Source of the DNA: Gymnogyps californianus | Taxonomy: Eukaryota > Chordata > Aves > Accipitriformes > Cathartidae | Length of the DNA stretch: 64,000 nt | Direction: 5' to 3' | Assembly: GCF_018139145.2 (NCBI RefSeq) | Contig: NC_059487.1 | Location: 3,307,792-3,371,791, forward strand | Part shown: positions 34,361-46,255 of the stretch, piece by piece | Layout: each line of letters starts with the position of its first letter | Position numbering within the stretch: position 1 is the stretch's first letter | Position numbers and translations under genes: made by a program | Notes under the pieces: generated by a model | What the model saw: the letters and a program-made list of their open reading frames with translations, nothing else | The model's database searches: none | What the model was told of the DNA's origin: nothing

Positions 34361-37300
34361 TAGAGGCAGGAGCTGCCTATGGCGGTACCTCCCACAGCAG
34401 ACCCATTGTCAGCTCAACCCTTAACATTTCATGCGTTGAGCCGGGCTGCCCTGATGGCATTGCCTAGGTAGGCTGCTGAAACCTTGAACGTCTCTTCTGC
34501 ACTGGGGAATATCACCCCTTCGAGCGAAGCTCTGCTGTGCCCAGGGAGCCACTTGCTCTGGAGCTGTAGGCAATTTTTGTGGTGGTTTGGGCTGGGGCCA
34601 AGGAGCACTCAAAAGATAAAAGTCCATAACCTTGAACTCGGCACAGTATTCCTCAGGCTGGAGAGCAGTGGTCTGGTGTCAGCGAGCAGGTACAGCCTAC
34701 TCTGGGATCCTTGGTGTTTTCCATGGTTTAATGCACTCCCTGGGAGCATTGCCTTGCTTGTACGCTGCAGGAGATGCAAACCTGTGGACTGGTGAGCATC
34801 ATCTGCCACTCCATGCAATGTTCTCATCAGCAAAGAGGCCAGAAACAGTTCCTCTACAGACAAAAGTGGCTGGTGCTTGTATGTATTTTCTATTAAGGAT
34901 GCTCCCTAGTTTTGAAGGCCACGTCTAGCTGCAGCTCCCTGCTCTGGTGTTAGTGTGTTGGCTGCCCACACTGCTTGAGGGCAAAGTTTCTTCTGTGACT
35001 TGATTTGGGAGGACATAGCTGGTTTCCTCCAAGATGAAACCCAGGAGTAGTTCAGATGATACCTCCCTCCATGGGCTGTGTCCTGCGTGCAGCATCACTC
35101 CAGAGATGCTCTCTACACCTCTCCAACATGACCTCAGCAGGCTTCACACCCCAAATCGGTCAGCCGCCCTCGCACCACACTGTAGCACATGTAACAAAGC
35201 TTCCTCAGCCATATGGTATAAAATCACTGTCCTGCAAAGCTGCAGCGTGGCCTCATATTATTAATTTCATTGTTATTAACAAAAAAAAAATCACAGGAAG
35301 GCATAGTTAGATCTTAGGGTGCAGGGACTCAATCTGTACTAGTAAACCACATGGATGAAGGCGAAGTCTCCAGCACAAGTCCACATCCATCCAGATGCCC
35401 AATTTTAGCACATTGCCTGTTGCAGTTTCAGCCTGGGACCACCAGTCTCTGAGCCCAGGCTTGCTCCGTGGGCAGATATAGTACAGGTACAGCCAAACCC
35501 TGCAAGGTATTTCCCTCCACCAGCCAGCACTATCATTACCTCCAAGTTCCCTATTACAAAAAGAGCTTTTTGAAGAAAAAGTCAATTTGGCCATGCAGCC
35601 TGGGCTCTCTGGCATGGACATTTTTGAAGCTCCCCGGGAGCTATGGGAGTTGCACTCCTCCAGCACTCCCCTTGGAGTCATAGTCCAGGCACAGCCTGAT
35701 GAGTTTTGGGGTACACGTGAGACATCCTTTAACAACCCCAGCTGGAAATCACACTTATCCTTTCCTGAGAAGCGGGACAAACCCAGCACTTCTAAAGTCC
35801 TTCAGAAGCCACCTCACACCGAAAATTTTCTATTACAAGTTGCCAACCCTTTGTTTTAGCAGCCTCTGTCTCGAGGATTTTGCATTTACCAGCAGGGCTT
35901 AGCAGCTCGCTAGCAAACGTTCTGTCCCCCTACATGCCAGGCAGGGGCCTGTAGTTCCCCCCACTGCTGGGAAAGGGCTTCGGCGCTCTCCCTGTCGCGG
36001 GACGGGTGCCCCAGAGCCAACGAAGAGGTGGTTTGCAGATCTGGGAGGCACCCTCTGGTTTCCTTCTCATTGGCCTTTTGCTTTCAGTGTTTTGTCCAGC
36101 TGAAATTCTCCGCCAGGCTCAGTGACAGCATGATTTCTCTCCAGCAACTGTTGCCTGCTGTGGGCAGGAGGTAGCAAGCCACGAGACCAGGGCAGCACCG
36201 TGTCCCACCAGCCCGTCAGCTGTCCTGCATCCAGCATTGCCCAGTATGGGCTGCTGCAGTCGGGGGATTTTGTTGTTGTGCTTCAGCTGTCCACAGCTGT
36301 GGCCCAGGAAGCTGCCTGATGGGGAGCAGTTGCATCATCTCTCATAATGCACCTGCAAAGAGGAAAACTCAGAGTAGCCTCTCAGATGCATTTTCCCGTG
36401 CTCTCTGCTCTTGCAGGAATCCAATAACCCTCCAAGTGTCTATGTACAGGGCTGGGAACTGTGTAGTTGGTACCATCAGTCAGACACCCATGGCACAAAC
36501 ACAGCCCTTCTCAAACTTTCATTTTAGTGGTCTATAGCTGAAGTATGGACGTGTCCAGGCCTCCCTTCAGTGATTTTATACGCTCTAGGGAAAGGGCTGC
36601 TGCTGCGTGACCATGCTTTGCTACTCCAGCTCCCTCCACCCCAGAGCAGCTTGCATCCAGCTGGGCTCCTGCCCTGGGAGCTGTGTGTGGTGGCCTGGAT
36701 GCTGCAGGGTTTGCTCCGAGCTTGGCTCCCAGCTCTCGTCCTGACTCACCAGGCAGCCCTGGAAAATCAGCTGCATTTTGGGCCCTTCATTTCCTCTTCC
36801 TGTAAAGGAATAAAAGCACATAAAGGGTACACGTTAATGTATATTAAGGTCTCTTGTAGAAACTCAGAGGGTCAAAAAAAAGATACTGGCCAAGATATGT
36901 GGTGCCTTGCTGATGCTGTCTGCTTGGGGTACTCTGGAAACAGCCTTTCTAGTGCAGCACCCGCAGCAGCTCAGTGGCCGTGGTGGGACTCTTCACTGCA
37001 CCTTCCCTGACACACAAGACCTCAGTCCTAGAGATGCTGGGGATGGGGGAAAGAAACTGGAAAATCAGAAACGGTCTGTGTGTCTCAGGCCTTCTGTACA
37101 GTGGGGTGAGCGGAACATGGGAAACTTGTGTTAATTTGGGCAAAGCACTGCTCCGGTAGAGCAGCTGACTTACCTGGGAGGCTCCAACTGGGGTCGCAGG
37201 GCATTCCCTTCTGACTGGCCTTATTGCCAAAAAATGTGTGTGAATCACATCCCTGTTCATGCAAATAACTGAGCATATCAGATATGTGGTAGCTTGAAAC

Positions 37301-38779
37301 AAGCAGACCTCTCCTCCTTCCACCTGCCCCCTCACCCCCCCTGCTCACTTGATCCAAACTCCCTTCTACGCTGAAGTCCACTTGCTGATAAATCCATGTG
37401 AGTTAGGAGTGGTTAAAACCTCCATGCCCTACTGAGTGCATGCTGCCAACGCACCTCGAAGGGTCTCTCCACGCTTCTCACCATCTCTGCCACCACAGGG
37501 ATCCTACTGACACACGTCCCAGGCGTACTGTGGCACAGCCCCCCCATGGGAGCACACGGCCAGGTCACTGGGCTGTGCACTGGGTGAGGGTATCCAGTTT
37601 GCCTGGGACGAGGCTCTGCTGAGCGTGGGCTCTGTGTAGAGGATGATTTGGGTCAACTCTGGGGTGCTGTCAATGTCAGCTGCTTTTGGGACCAGCTCTG
37701 AGCGAAACCTGTGGAAAGGGCTCTTCTGCAGCTGAATGTCTTTTCTTCTTTGCCAAAATCTGGGTGTGCAGGATGCAGCACAGCAGGAAGGATGCAACCC
37801 ACAGCAGTGGAGGAAGCAACCCAGGAAGGCACAGAGGTGTCTGAGCAACACCGAGGTCAGAGTGATGGCTGAGGCCCATGTGCTTGCATGGAGGAGGAGG
37901 ACAGCAAGCCACCTCCTCTCCCACTGCCCGTCCACTCATCCCAGAGCATCTCCTGGACACGGCAGCCTGGACCAGGGCCTGGCGAGGCCGTTAACAGGTC
38001 TGGCCAGGCAGGTTCAGCAGCTTGGTGTTACAGCTGTCAGTCATGGTAATCAGAGAAGACATCTTTTTAGCATGGCCCCAACCCCTGGTGAACATGTCAC
38101 AGCACAAACAAGCTTATGCCTTTCATGGACATGCCAGAGGCAGTTGGGAGGCTTTATCAGAATATCCTGCAGTGGGAAGGCAAACTTTTCTTGAACTATA
38201 GGTGACTGCAAGGGCAGGGAATCAAGGGGCAGAACAGAAGAGCAAAGGATGTGGAAGGAATCCCAAGTGACACCAGCAAACGTTCCTGGGACCTGCAGAG
38301 CAGGCGTGAGAGAGGGAGCAGGGTGGGTATCTGACAGCAAGGGTCAGCTTATGGCCTGGCCGGTGCTGGCAAAGGGATGTGCTCAAGGTTAGCTACATTA
38401 AACTGGGCCTGTGGTGCTCCTGCCCCCGGCAGGTACCCGTGCTGGCCCTTGCGTGGGAGATGACACCACAAGCGAGCAGCGGGACTGCTAGCAGAGAGCT
38501 CGAGGCTGGTGTGGCTGGTGCTGCAGGCTCAAACGTGCCTTGCAGGGACAGAAGGGAAGGCACTGTGCAGCACCACGACCACTCTTGGGCTATGCCGCTG
38601 GCATCCCCCTTCTCCCACGTGCAATGGTACCGTGTGGACTCAAGCAGCGTGGATCCCCAGACCAGCATCCTGGGAACAGCGAGGCCACAGTGAGCCAGAG
38701 GAGATGGGGTGGGAGGATGTGACCTGGCTGTGGATCTTCCTGCTGGGGTTTTCTATGCTAATTTTCAGCACATGGCCAG
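34361..38779. other. Intergenic DNA without recognised genes
   Basis: About 4.4 kb. Short open frames exist on both strands, but none shows a family I recognise or a splice structure. I see only a short A run near 35281-35290 and no clear transposon. Confidence 0.6.
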
Positions 38780-39500
38780 GCTGGGAAGCCCTTCACTTGT
38801 GCTGAATGAATCAGCACATAGCAGCAACAGGGTTAAACACCGGATCGCACACGTCTCCCCACTGACGACACTCCTCCTCTGCTTGGCTGCAGAGGAAATT
38901 TTAATCAGCACCCTGATAAGAGCCTTTCAGTCCTGCTGGGAGTTATCAGCTCCTTTGTTTGTAAATGTAACTGCTCAATACCAATAGGCTCTGGGTTCCG
39001 GCACATGCCAGCTCCACAGCCCTTTCCCTCAAGCAGCCTCCCTCCCCTCCAGCTGCCTGCTCCCAGCTATGGGGGTATCAGGGTGTTAAAACAGGCCAGG
39101 TTGTGCTGAACACAAGGATCAAACCTGGGCTGTTTCCTTCCTGCCTCTGCTGTCACTGGGAGAGAGACCTCTGAATTTCAGGCTGTTTTAAGCTTCAAAG
39201 AGTAGCTGATGAATATCAGAGCCTGGTAATTCAGCCCTCTGCAGAGTACGGACAATATATTCATAATCATTTTACATGTAGATGAGCTAGTAACGCAATC
39301 AGGGTTATAAATCAAACCCAGGAGACATATTAGGGCTGTTCGCCTCAGCTTTTTGAGCGATCTAGCTCAAAGACAAAATGTCTGTCTCCTAGATGGGGCC
39401 AATTAACCTTATAAAGATGCACTCTCCTCTCACAGCGGCTCATTTGTTTACTTGGGCTCTGCTGGCTGCTGCTATTTTCATTCTGGAAGAGGGGGCCAGG
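38780..39500. promoter_or_regulatory. Candidate enhancer block between MTCL2 and ACSS2
   Basis: An AT-richer island in GC-rich surroundings with clustered factor-like words. These are TGCTGA and TCAGCA as an inverted pair (38800-38816, 5-bp spacer, MARE-like), CTGATAAG and GTTATCAG (GATA-type) within about 40 bases near 38910-38950, GGTAATTCAG and CCAATTAACC (homeobox-type), and TTTGTTTACTT (FOX-type) near 39445. No open frame is supported. The regulatory role is inference. Confidence 0.4.
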
Positions 39501-39859
39501 TCGGTAAGAGATTCGGCAGAGGCCCGGGCTGCAGAGTAAGGGAAACCAGGCTGAGGAGAGATGGTGCCTTCATCAGCGGCACATTAGAGGAGGTTGGGGT
39601 TTACTAACTGGCTTCCGCATGTGGCTTCATAGCTGTCCCCAGGCTTCAGAGAGTGTCCTTGCACACCCATAAACAGAGCTGCCTTCTTTTGTCCCTGTTT
39701 TATTGAGCAGTAAGAGATAGCTGGAGCTCTGGGGCACTCAGCGACTGTGGCCCGTGGAGCAGCCATGTCCTGCAGGCTCCTGCCTGCACCTTGGGTGGCA
39801 CAGGCCCACACAGCCTGGGCAGGCAGGCGGCAGCGGCGTGCCCTCTGCTGATGAGCTGC

Positions 39860-40214
39860 CAGCCATGCAGGTCTGCTGTGCCAGGGCCCGCAGTGCCAGC
39901 CATGCAGCGACCTCAGCGCCAGCAATGCAGGCTCCCCAGCACCAGCAATGCAGAGTTCTCAGCGCCAGTGGTGCAGGGTCTGCGGTGCCAGCAATGCCGG
40001 GTATGCAGTGGCCGCCGTGTGGGGTCTGCAGTGGCAGTGATGTGGGGTCTGCGATGCTGGCAATGCAGGGCCCACAATGCCAGCAACGCAGGTCACACGG
40101 TGCCAGTGATGTGGGGTCTGAGGTGGCAGTAATGCAGGGTCTGTGGTGGCAGTGGTGCAGTGTCTGAGGTTCCAGCGCTGCAGGCTGCAAAGTGCCAGTG
40201 ATGCAGGATCCAGG
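39860..40214. repeat. 23-bp minisatellite
   Basis: About 15 degenerate copies of a unit like CAGTGGCAGTGATGTGGGGTC plus TG. Because the array is long and low in stops it creates a 449-codon open frame on the minus strand, which I reject as a gene. Confidence 0.85.
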
Positions 40215-41384
40215 CATGGATTCACTGCGGCCAGGTCTCATGGTCGCACATGGGTTGGCCATGCTGGATCTCATCCCAGCCGTGGCGTCTGGGCACATGC
40301 ATCCCCACACTGTCCCCTGGCACCATCTGCTTCTGCCCTGCCCAGAGCCTGGAGCAACCAGGAGCTGAGTGAGCTGCACTGGGATGCTTCTCCAGTACCC
40401 ACCAGCAAGAAAGCCATTGCTTACCTGCACACGGGGGGCCTGAAGCTGTTGCCCAGCCCGGCACCCCGCTGCCTCGCTCGGACATGAAGGCCAGGCAAGG
40501 GCAAGAGCTTGTGTGTGGGCACAGGAGCACGTCCCACACTCAGGCAGCTTGGGGGTAGCAGGACTGCACCAGTGCTTGGTGGGACGGCGAGGGCTGATGA
40601 CAGCATGCAGCAAAGCGGGTCTGCTTTGCTCTTGCTTTGCTTTCTTCTGGCTTGGCCGTGTCTGCCCCACACCATGTGGGGATGTCCGTATGCTGGGAGC
40701 AGGATGGGGCCTGCTTCGAGTGAGCAGGATTTGGGGTGGTGCGAGGACGCGCTCCCAGGCAGACCTGGGAGCAAAGGGACATGGCTGGAGCAGAGCCAGC
40801 ACGGAGCTGAGGTCGGTGCTGACGCCAGAGGGTGGTGTGGTCTCATGCATCCCCAGCACCAAACCCTCTGAGCTGCTCAGGCCTCGGGGCTGCGATTCGG
40901 CCCAGGAACTGGCCGTTTGCTGCAAAAACCTGGTGGACCTTGCAGCACCATGGGCCAGGGCGAAAGGCAGCGGGTGACTCCTCTGGGAGCTGCCTCCAGA
41001 TTCAGTGGGGACAGGCAGCAGCTTGTCCCACCCCAGCCATGTCTTCAGTATCCAGGACCCCAAAACTGGGCTCCAGGCATTGCTCACCCATGGCCTTGAC
41101 TATGCCCTGCCCTGTGGCAGGGACACAACTTTTGGGGACCCGAGGGGGCCACTGACAAACGCCCCACGCTGCCTCGCACCGGGGGCTCAGGCTCTCTGCA
41201 GTCAGGCAGATGCTGCGAGATGGGGGCTGTTTCCTTCATCGCCTGGGACATTACAAAACTACAGGAGCTGCATCTTCACCATAGTTGGTGTCCCCAGGGG
41301 CTGTGGCAGGCAGGGGACAGGCAGGGCTGGGAACAGGAAAGCCACTGCTGGAGGAACATCACTGCTCTGACACATTTGTTAGAA
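40215..41384. other. Intergenic DNA without recognised features
   Basis: GC-rich unique-looking sequence downstream of the probable distal MTCL2 poly(A) site. No gene, RNA or transposon recognised. Confidence 0.6.
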
Positions 41385-41402
41385 AAGGACTTGGAGACAG
41401 CT

Positions 41403-41439
41403 TTTATTTATTTTTTCATAGAGATTTTTAATGTTTATT
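41403..41439 (-). terminator. MTCL2: Distal poly(A) signal cluster, probably MTCL2
   Basis: Three AATAAA hexamers on the minus strand at 41403-41408, 41407-41412 and 41434-41439. A GU-containing stretch (AAATGTGTCAGAG) lies 20-50 bases downstream. The AU-rich sequence upstream (41440-41520) looks like the conserved tail of a 3' UTR. Cleavage would fall near 41385. Confidence 0.65.
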
Positions 41440-42130
41440 TTTTAACAGACTTGGTTTAAATTTTTGTTTTCTACAATAATTCAATGTAAAAATCCCAGTA
41501 CAATATACAACAGTTTGAACATTTGGAATAAGAAATCCAGCTTGGGGAGACACATAAGTTCAGCTAGTTTCTAACGCAGGTAGCAAATTCCCTCCACCCT
41601 CCCCCAGATTTACCAGCCAGGAAGGCATGTGGACAGGAATGCTTTACAAATGTCCCCCCCACCATCAAGACACTGGCTGCCCTGTCCCTGCCCGTATTGC
41701 AGCGGGACGGTCCCTCAGACACATCACCTTGGAAAGGGCAGGGTCCCCTCCATGGGATGGCTGGGAGCCTCCAACATTGCAAGGCAAAGTCTGCAGTCAA
41801 GCGAGGCTGGCTGGCCCTTGTGCGTGAGTGATGTGGAATGCTTTGAATAGGCCCTGCATGCAGGTCCCTCAGGGTATGGGGCTCCCTCGGGATGGAGAGG
41901 AGACCTGTCCTCCCCTTGGCAGCAGTGCCAGCAGCCTTGTGCCCTAGTGCAGCCATAAGGTCGTCGGAAGGGGATGGCCATGTCCCTGCATGGCCCAGCC
42001 CAAGGGAAGGAAAACAAAGATGATGCAAGGGTCCCTGGCTCTAGGGTCTGAGGGGTCATCTCAGGGATAGCTCACTGGCCTGGGATCTGGCAGTCTCTCA
42101 GCAAGCCACTTTGGCCTGGCCCATGGTACT

Positions 42131-42506
42131 TAAGCAGCCTGGGATGGTCCTGCTTGAACAGGCTGGAGTGGTCCTGCTCAAGCTACATGGGATGGTCCTC
42201 CTTGAGCAACATGGGAAGGTTCTGCTCAACCTACATTGGATGATCCTGCTCAAGCAGCCTGAAGAGGTCCTGCTCAAGCAGTGTGGGATGGTCCTGCTCA
42301 AGCAGCACGGGATGGTTCTGCTGGAGCCGCACGGGATGGTTCTGCTGGAGCAGCATTAGGGTGGTCCTGCTCATGCAGCCTGGAGTGGTTCTGCTTGAGC
42401 AGCATGGAATGGTCCTGCTTGAGCAGCATGGGGTGGTCCTGCTCAGGCAGCAGGGGATGGTTCTGCTTGAGCAGCATGGGGTGGTCGTGCTTGAGCACCA
42501 TGGAGC
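42131..42506. repeat. 24-bp minisatellite
   Basis: About 16 copies of a unit like GGGATGGTCCTGCTCAAGCA plus GCAC. The unit is exactly eight codons, so some frames stay open and encode a repeating octapeptide (QHGMVLLE-like). That is a consequence of unit length, not evidence for a protein. Confidence 0.88.
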
Positions 42507-42699
42507 AGCTTCAGGTGGCAGGGATAGTTCCTCATGTCTTGCAGCATCCCAAGCACTGCATTCAAAGCCATGTCTGGCCTTTCTTGCCCCTCTCAGAAAT
42601 CCTCCACTGCTCGGAGAAGTCTCCCAAAGATGTGTGTGCTTGAAGGGATCCCAGGGGGCTCCGGTTGAGCTCCATGTTCCAAAATAGTTATTGCTAATG

Positions 42700-42900
42700 C
42701 TAAATCAGGACATTGGTGACTTTATCTAGCTGAGTTGTGAAACCTTCCAAGGGCAGAGATCCTCCCACTTCCCCAGTGAATAGTTCCAGCTGCACCAGAC
42801 CTCAAGGTAAGTGTTTCCTGATGACCAGCATGAATCTCCCTGCCTTCAAGCTGTGGCCATTACCTCTACTATGAAAGTGCCTTGAGTAGTGGGGATGGGG
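42700..42900 (-). mobile_element. CR1 LINE fragment
   Basis: CCTTCCAAGGGCAGAGATCC, CCAGTGAATAGTTCCAGCTG and AAGGTAAGTGTTTCCTGATG, then GTGGCCATTACCTCTACTATG, run like the complement of the CR1 3' region (GGACAAGGGGTAATGG ... GTTCCAG). Diverged and partial; edges approximate. Confidence 0.5.
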
Positions 42901-43009
42901 TGGGAGGCTGGTTCTCCATCTAACCTAGCCCCACATGCCATCCGCAACAATAAGGGCCCTTCCTGCTTGCATCAGGGATGGCTGTGCTGGTGGTGGCTTT
43001 CCTGGGTTG

Positions 43010-45365
43010 GTAAGGGATGGGATACAAGGCAGGGGAAGGAGGAAGAGAAGGAGAAAATAACAGCAGCAGTCAGATGTGCTGCAAGTAAAAGATTGCAGGG
43101 AGGATGGAGGAGAGGATGAATGGGAGAGGTCAGGCTGGGAGAAGATGGGAGGTCAGGATGGAGTTGGGAGGTGAAGGAGAATGAAAGGACAGTGAGAGAG
43201 GGAGGTGTGAGGTAAGGGAGGATGGTTGGAGGTAAGGGAGGATGGTTGGAGGTCAGGAAGGGGTGGAGGGGAAATCTGTGAGGTAGGTGGGACACTTGGA
43301 GGATAAGGAGGGATGGGGACATGAAGAGAGGTGGAGGAGTATGAGGAGAAACAGGGAGACTGTGGGAGGCGAATGACAAGGGATGGTGAGATAGCCAGAG
43401 GTCGAGTATGAGGAGGGACAGGGCAAGAGGTGAAAGAGCATGAAAAAGGATGGGGAACAATAGGAGTGGAGGTTCACAGGAAGGATAGAGACTGAGGTGG
43501 AGAAAGAAGAAGTATGAGATGGAGGATGAGGGAGAAGGTATGGGAGATGGTGGAAAGTGAAGGGCAATGAGGTATGGGCAATGGTGGAAAGTGAAGGGCA
43601 ATGAAGAGGAAAAGAGAGGTTGGAGGAGGATGAGGAGGACTGGGCAGATGGTAGGAAGTGGAGGATGAGGAAGAACAGGCAAATAGTGGGCGGTGTTGGG
43701 GCATGGGGAAGGATGGAGGACAGTGGGAAGTGGAGGACGATGAAGAAGGTAGGCAAAATGGAAGAGGAAAACAAGGAGAGATGAGATGGCAGGTGGTGGA
43801 GGACAAGGAGGGAGGGGGAGATGGAGATGAAGGAAGAAGAGGAGAGATGAGGAGACAGTGGGAGATGGATGAGGATGACAGGAGGGATGGAGGAACATTT
43901 AGCAGGTAGAGGAAGACAAAGATTGGAGGACAATGGAGGAGGATGGATGAGGACATGGTGGGAAATGGAGAAGCACAAGGCAGGATTGGAAATGTGGGGG
44001 TGGAGGTGGAGGAGGCAGGATTGGGTGATGTTGGCAGCTGGAGGGATGGGGCAATGATGAGAGGTAAGGGCGGATTTTGGGATGGGGGAAGTGGAGGAGG
44101 ATGAGGGGGATGAGGAGATAGGAGGAGGTAGAAGAGGATGGAGAAAGATGAGGAGAAGATAAGTGGAGGAGGTTGAAATGGGTTGGGGTGATGGTGGGAG
44201 CTAATGGAGGATAAGCAGGGATAAGAAGACGGTAAGATGCAGAGGAGGACAGAGTGATGGTGGGAGCTGATGGATGAGAAGGGATGGTGGGATGCTGACA
44301 TAAGGAGGAATATGAAAGGAAAGGAGAAACTGGAGGCAAAGCAGGATGAGGATGGATGGGACAGGGCGGAGGTGGAGAAGGAAGAGAAGACATGAGATGG
44401 TGGGAGGTGGATGAGGATAACAAGGAATGGGATGTGGTGGATGAAGGAGGAGCAGGTGAGAGGGATGGGATGCAAGTGTTACAGGAAGACAGGAAGGTGG
44501 ATATGAAGGGCAATGGAAGAGCACTGGAAGGAGGGATGGGAGGTGGTGGGTGATGGAAAAGCACAGGAAGAAGGGATGGGGTGTAGTGAGTGATGGAGGA
44601 GAACAATAAGGAGGGATAGGATGTAATGTAAGATGCAGGAGCACAAGAGGGCAGGAGGGGACATGGTGGGTAATGGAGAAGCATGGTGTGGCAGGGAGGG
44701 ATGGGACACAGTGGATGACAGCACACTCTGGAAGCAGTGCGGAAGTAGGGATGGGATGTGAAGGGGGTGGAGAACAGGGAGGGTGGGAGGTGGTGGATAA
44801 TGGTGGAGCACAAGAAGGAATAGGACATGATGGAGGATGCAGGAGCACAGGAAGGAGGGACAGGACATGATGGCCGATGGAGGAGCACAGAAAGGAAGGA
44901 TGGGACCTGGTGGGTGATCGAGGAGGATGGCAGGGAAGGATGGGACAGTGGGTGACAGGAGCACAGGAAGGAGGGATTGGATGGGTGGACAATGGAGGAG
45001 CAGCGGAAGGAGGGGTGGGACATGAAAGATGGAGGTACACAGGAAAAGGGATGGGATGTGGTGGGTGATGGGAGCATGGGAAGGAGGAATGGGATGGGTG
45101 GGTGATGGAGGAGCACAGGAAGGAGGGCTGGGTTGGGTTAGGTGGGTGATGAAAGAGCAGAATAAAGAGGGATGGGACATGGTGGGCAATGGAAGAGCAC
45201 ATGAAGGAAGAAAGAAATGTGAGGATGGAGGATAACAAGAAGGAAGGATGGGACATGAGGGATCAAAGAGCAGGGATGAAAGGGATGGGACATGAAGGAT
45301 GATGGAGGAGCAAAAGAAGGAGGGGTGGGTCATGGTGGGCAATGGAGGACCTCAGGAAGGGACAG
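43010..45365 (+). repeat. 2.3-kb polypurine minisatellite tract
   Basis: Nearly uninterrupted G/A-rich plus strand. From about 44,500 it resolves into units of about 40 bp combining AGGAGGGATGGGACATGG, TGGGTGATGGAGG and AGCACAGGA. The left part is a more degenerate GGAGGATGAGG/GGTGGGAGGTG series. The minus strand is correspondingly polypyrimidine and almost free of stop codons, which explains long spurious open frames there. Confidence 0.9.
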
Positions 45366-45906
45366 TTTAATGTAGTGAGCCTGGAGGAGGCTGGGACCTG
45401 CAGGTGATGAGGGGCACAAGGGCAAGAAGCCGTGGGCAGTGATGGGAAAGGGGATGTGGGGTCCGCATGCAGGCTGGGCTGAGCTGCTGGGCAGGATGGG
45501 ATAGGACAGGGGAGATATAAGAAACACCAGCATCACAAGAACAATGCAGAGCTGAGAGGAGCCTGGTGTGAAGTGACAGCCCTGGCAGTGAAGCCATGGA
45601 CGACCCATGGACGATGACGAGGAGCCCTGGTGGCGTGGCACAGTCAGGGTCAGTACATGGGGATGGTGTCGGGGAGAGACAGGCGGGTGAGGAGAGGATG
45701 GGACACCGTGTGTGGGCTGGGCAGCTGGCAGGATGGCGGGGACAGAGGGACAGGATCTAGATGCATCTCCCCACCCATGGGTGCCCCAGCCAGCCCACAC
45801 TCCCCTCCGCAGCAGCACTGGTTCCCCAGACAGGACAGGCATCGCAGTCCCCCCACTGCAGCACAGGAAGGCAGCACCGAGGGCGCGGGTGAGGGGTTGC
45901 AGGGCC

Positions 45907-45912
45907 TTTATT
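45907..45912 (-). terminator. MTCL2: Proximal poly(A) signal of MTCL2
   Basis: AATAAA on the minus strand about 2.6 kb past the MTCL2 stop, with a TGTGCTGCAG stretch downstream. It would end a short 3' UTR near 45890 that excludes the polypurine tract. Confidence 0.55.
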
Positions 45913-46247
45913 CATCACACGACAAGCAGGCATGGTACAGGGGTGCAGGACGGGGCGGGCAGGGAGCCCGTCATCGGGGCAGAAGGTGCCCTTCATGCGA
46001 CCTTGGCATGGGCTGGCGAGAGGAAGCAGGAGGACAGGGCAGGGGCAAGCGTGGCTTTGCCCGAAGCAGCTCGGGCTTCACCCCGGGCTGGGCACTGGTG
46101 TGTGGGGAGGACAGGGGCAGAGGCTGCGCGGGGGCCGGGGCTGAATCAGCCACCTCCATACCTCAAGCAAATCTTCCCTGTTGCCTTTGCAAATCCCTTG
46201 CCGGCCTCGGCTCAGCCCCCGGCTCTGCGGGAAATGCCCAGCACCGC

Positions 46248-46255
46248 TATTTACA
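46248..46255 (-). promoter_or_regulatory. Pumilio-type element in MTCL2 3' UTR
   Basis: The minus strand reads TGTAAATA, an exact Pumilio (UGUANAUA) site. It lies in an AU-rich island (46240-46400) of the otherwise GC-rich 3' UTR. Binding is inference. Confidence 0.4.

Noticed and set aside
39738..41087. 449-codon minus-strand open frame
   Set aside because: It runs through the 23-bp minisatellite, shows no recognised domain and has repeat-driven composition (Cys/His/Ala-rich).
43474..45342. Several 240-400-codon minus-strand open frames rich in Pro, Ser, His and Leu
   Set aside because: The strand is polypyrimidine and stop codons need purines, so open frames are expected in all three frames. 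No protein family is seen.
43010..45365. CRISPR-like array
   Set aside because: Units are contiguous and degenerate with no unique spacers between identical repeats, and the host is a eukaryote.
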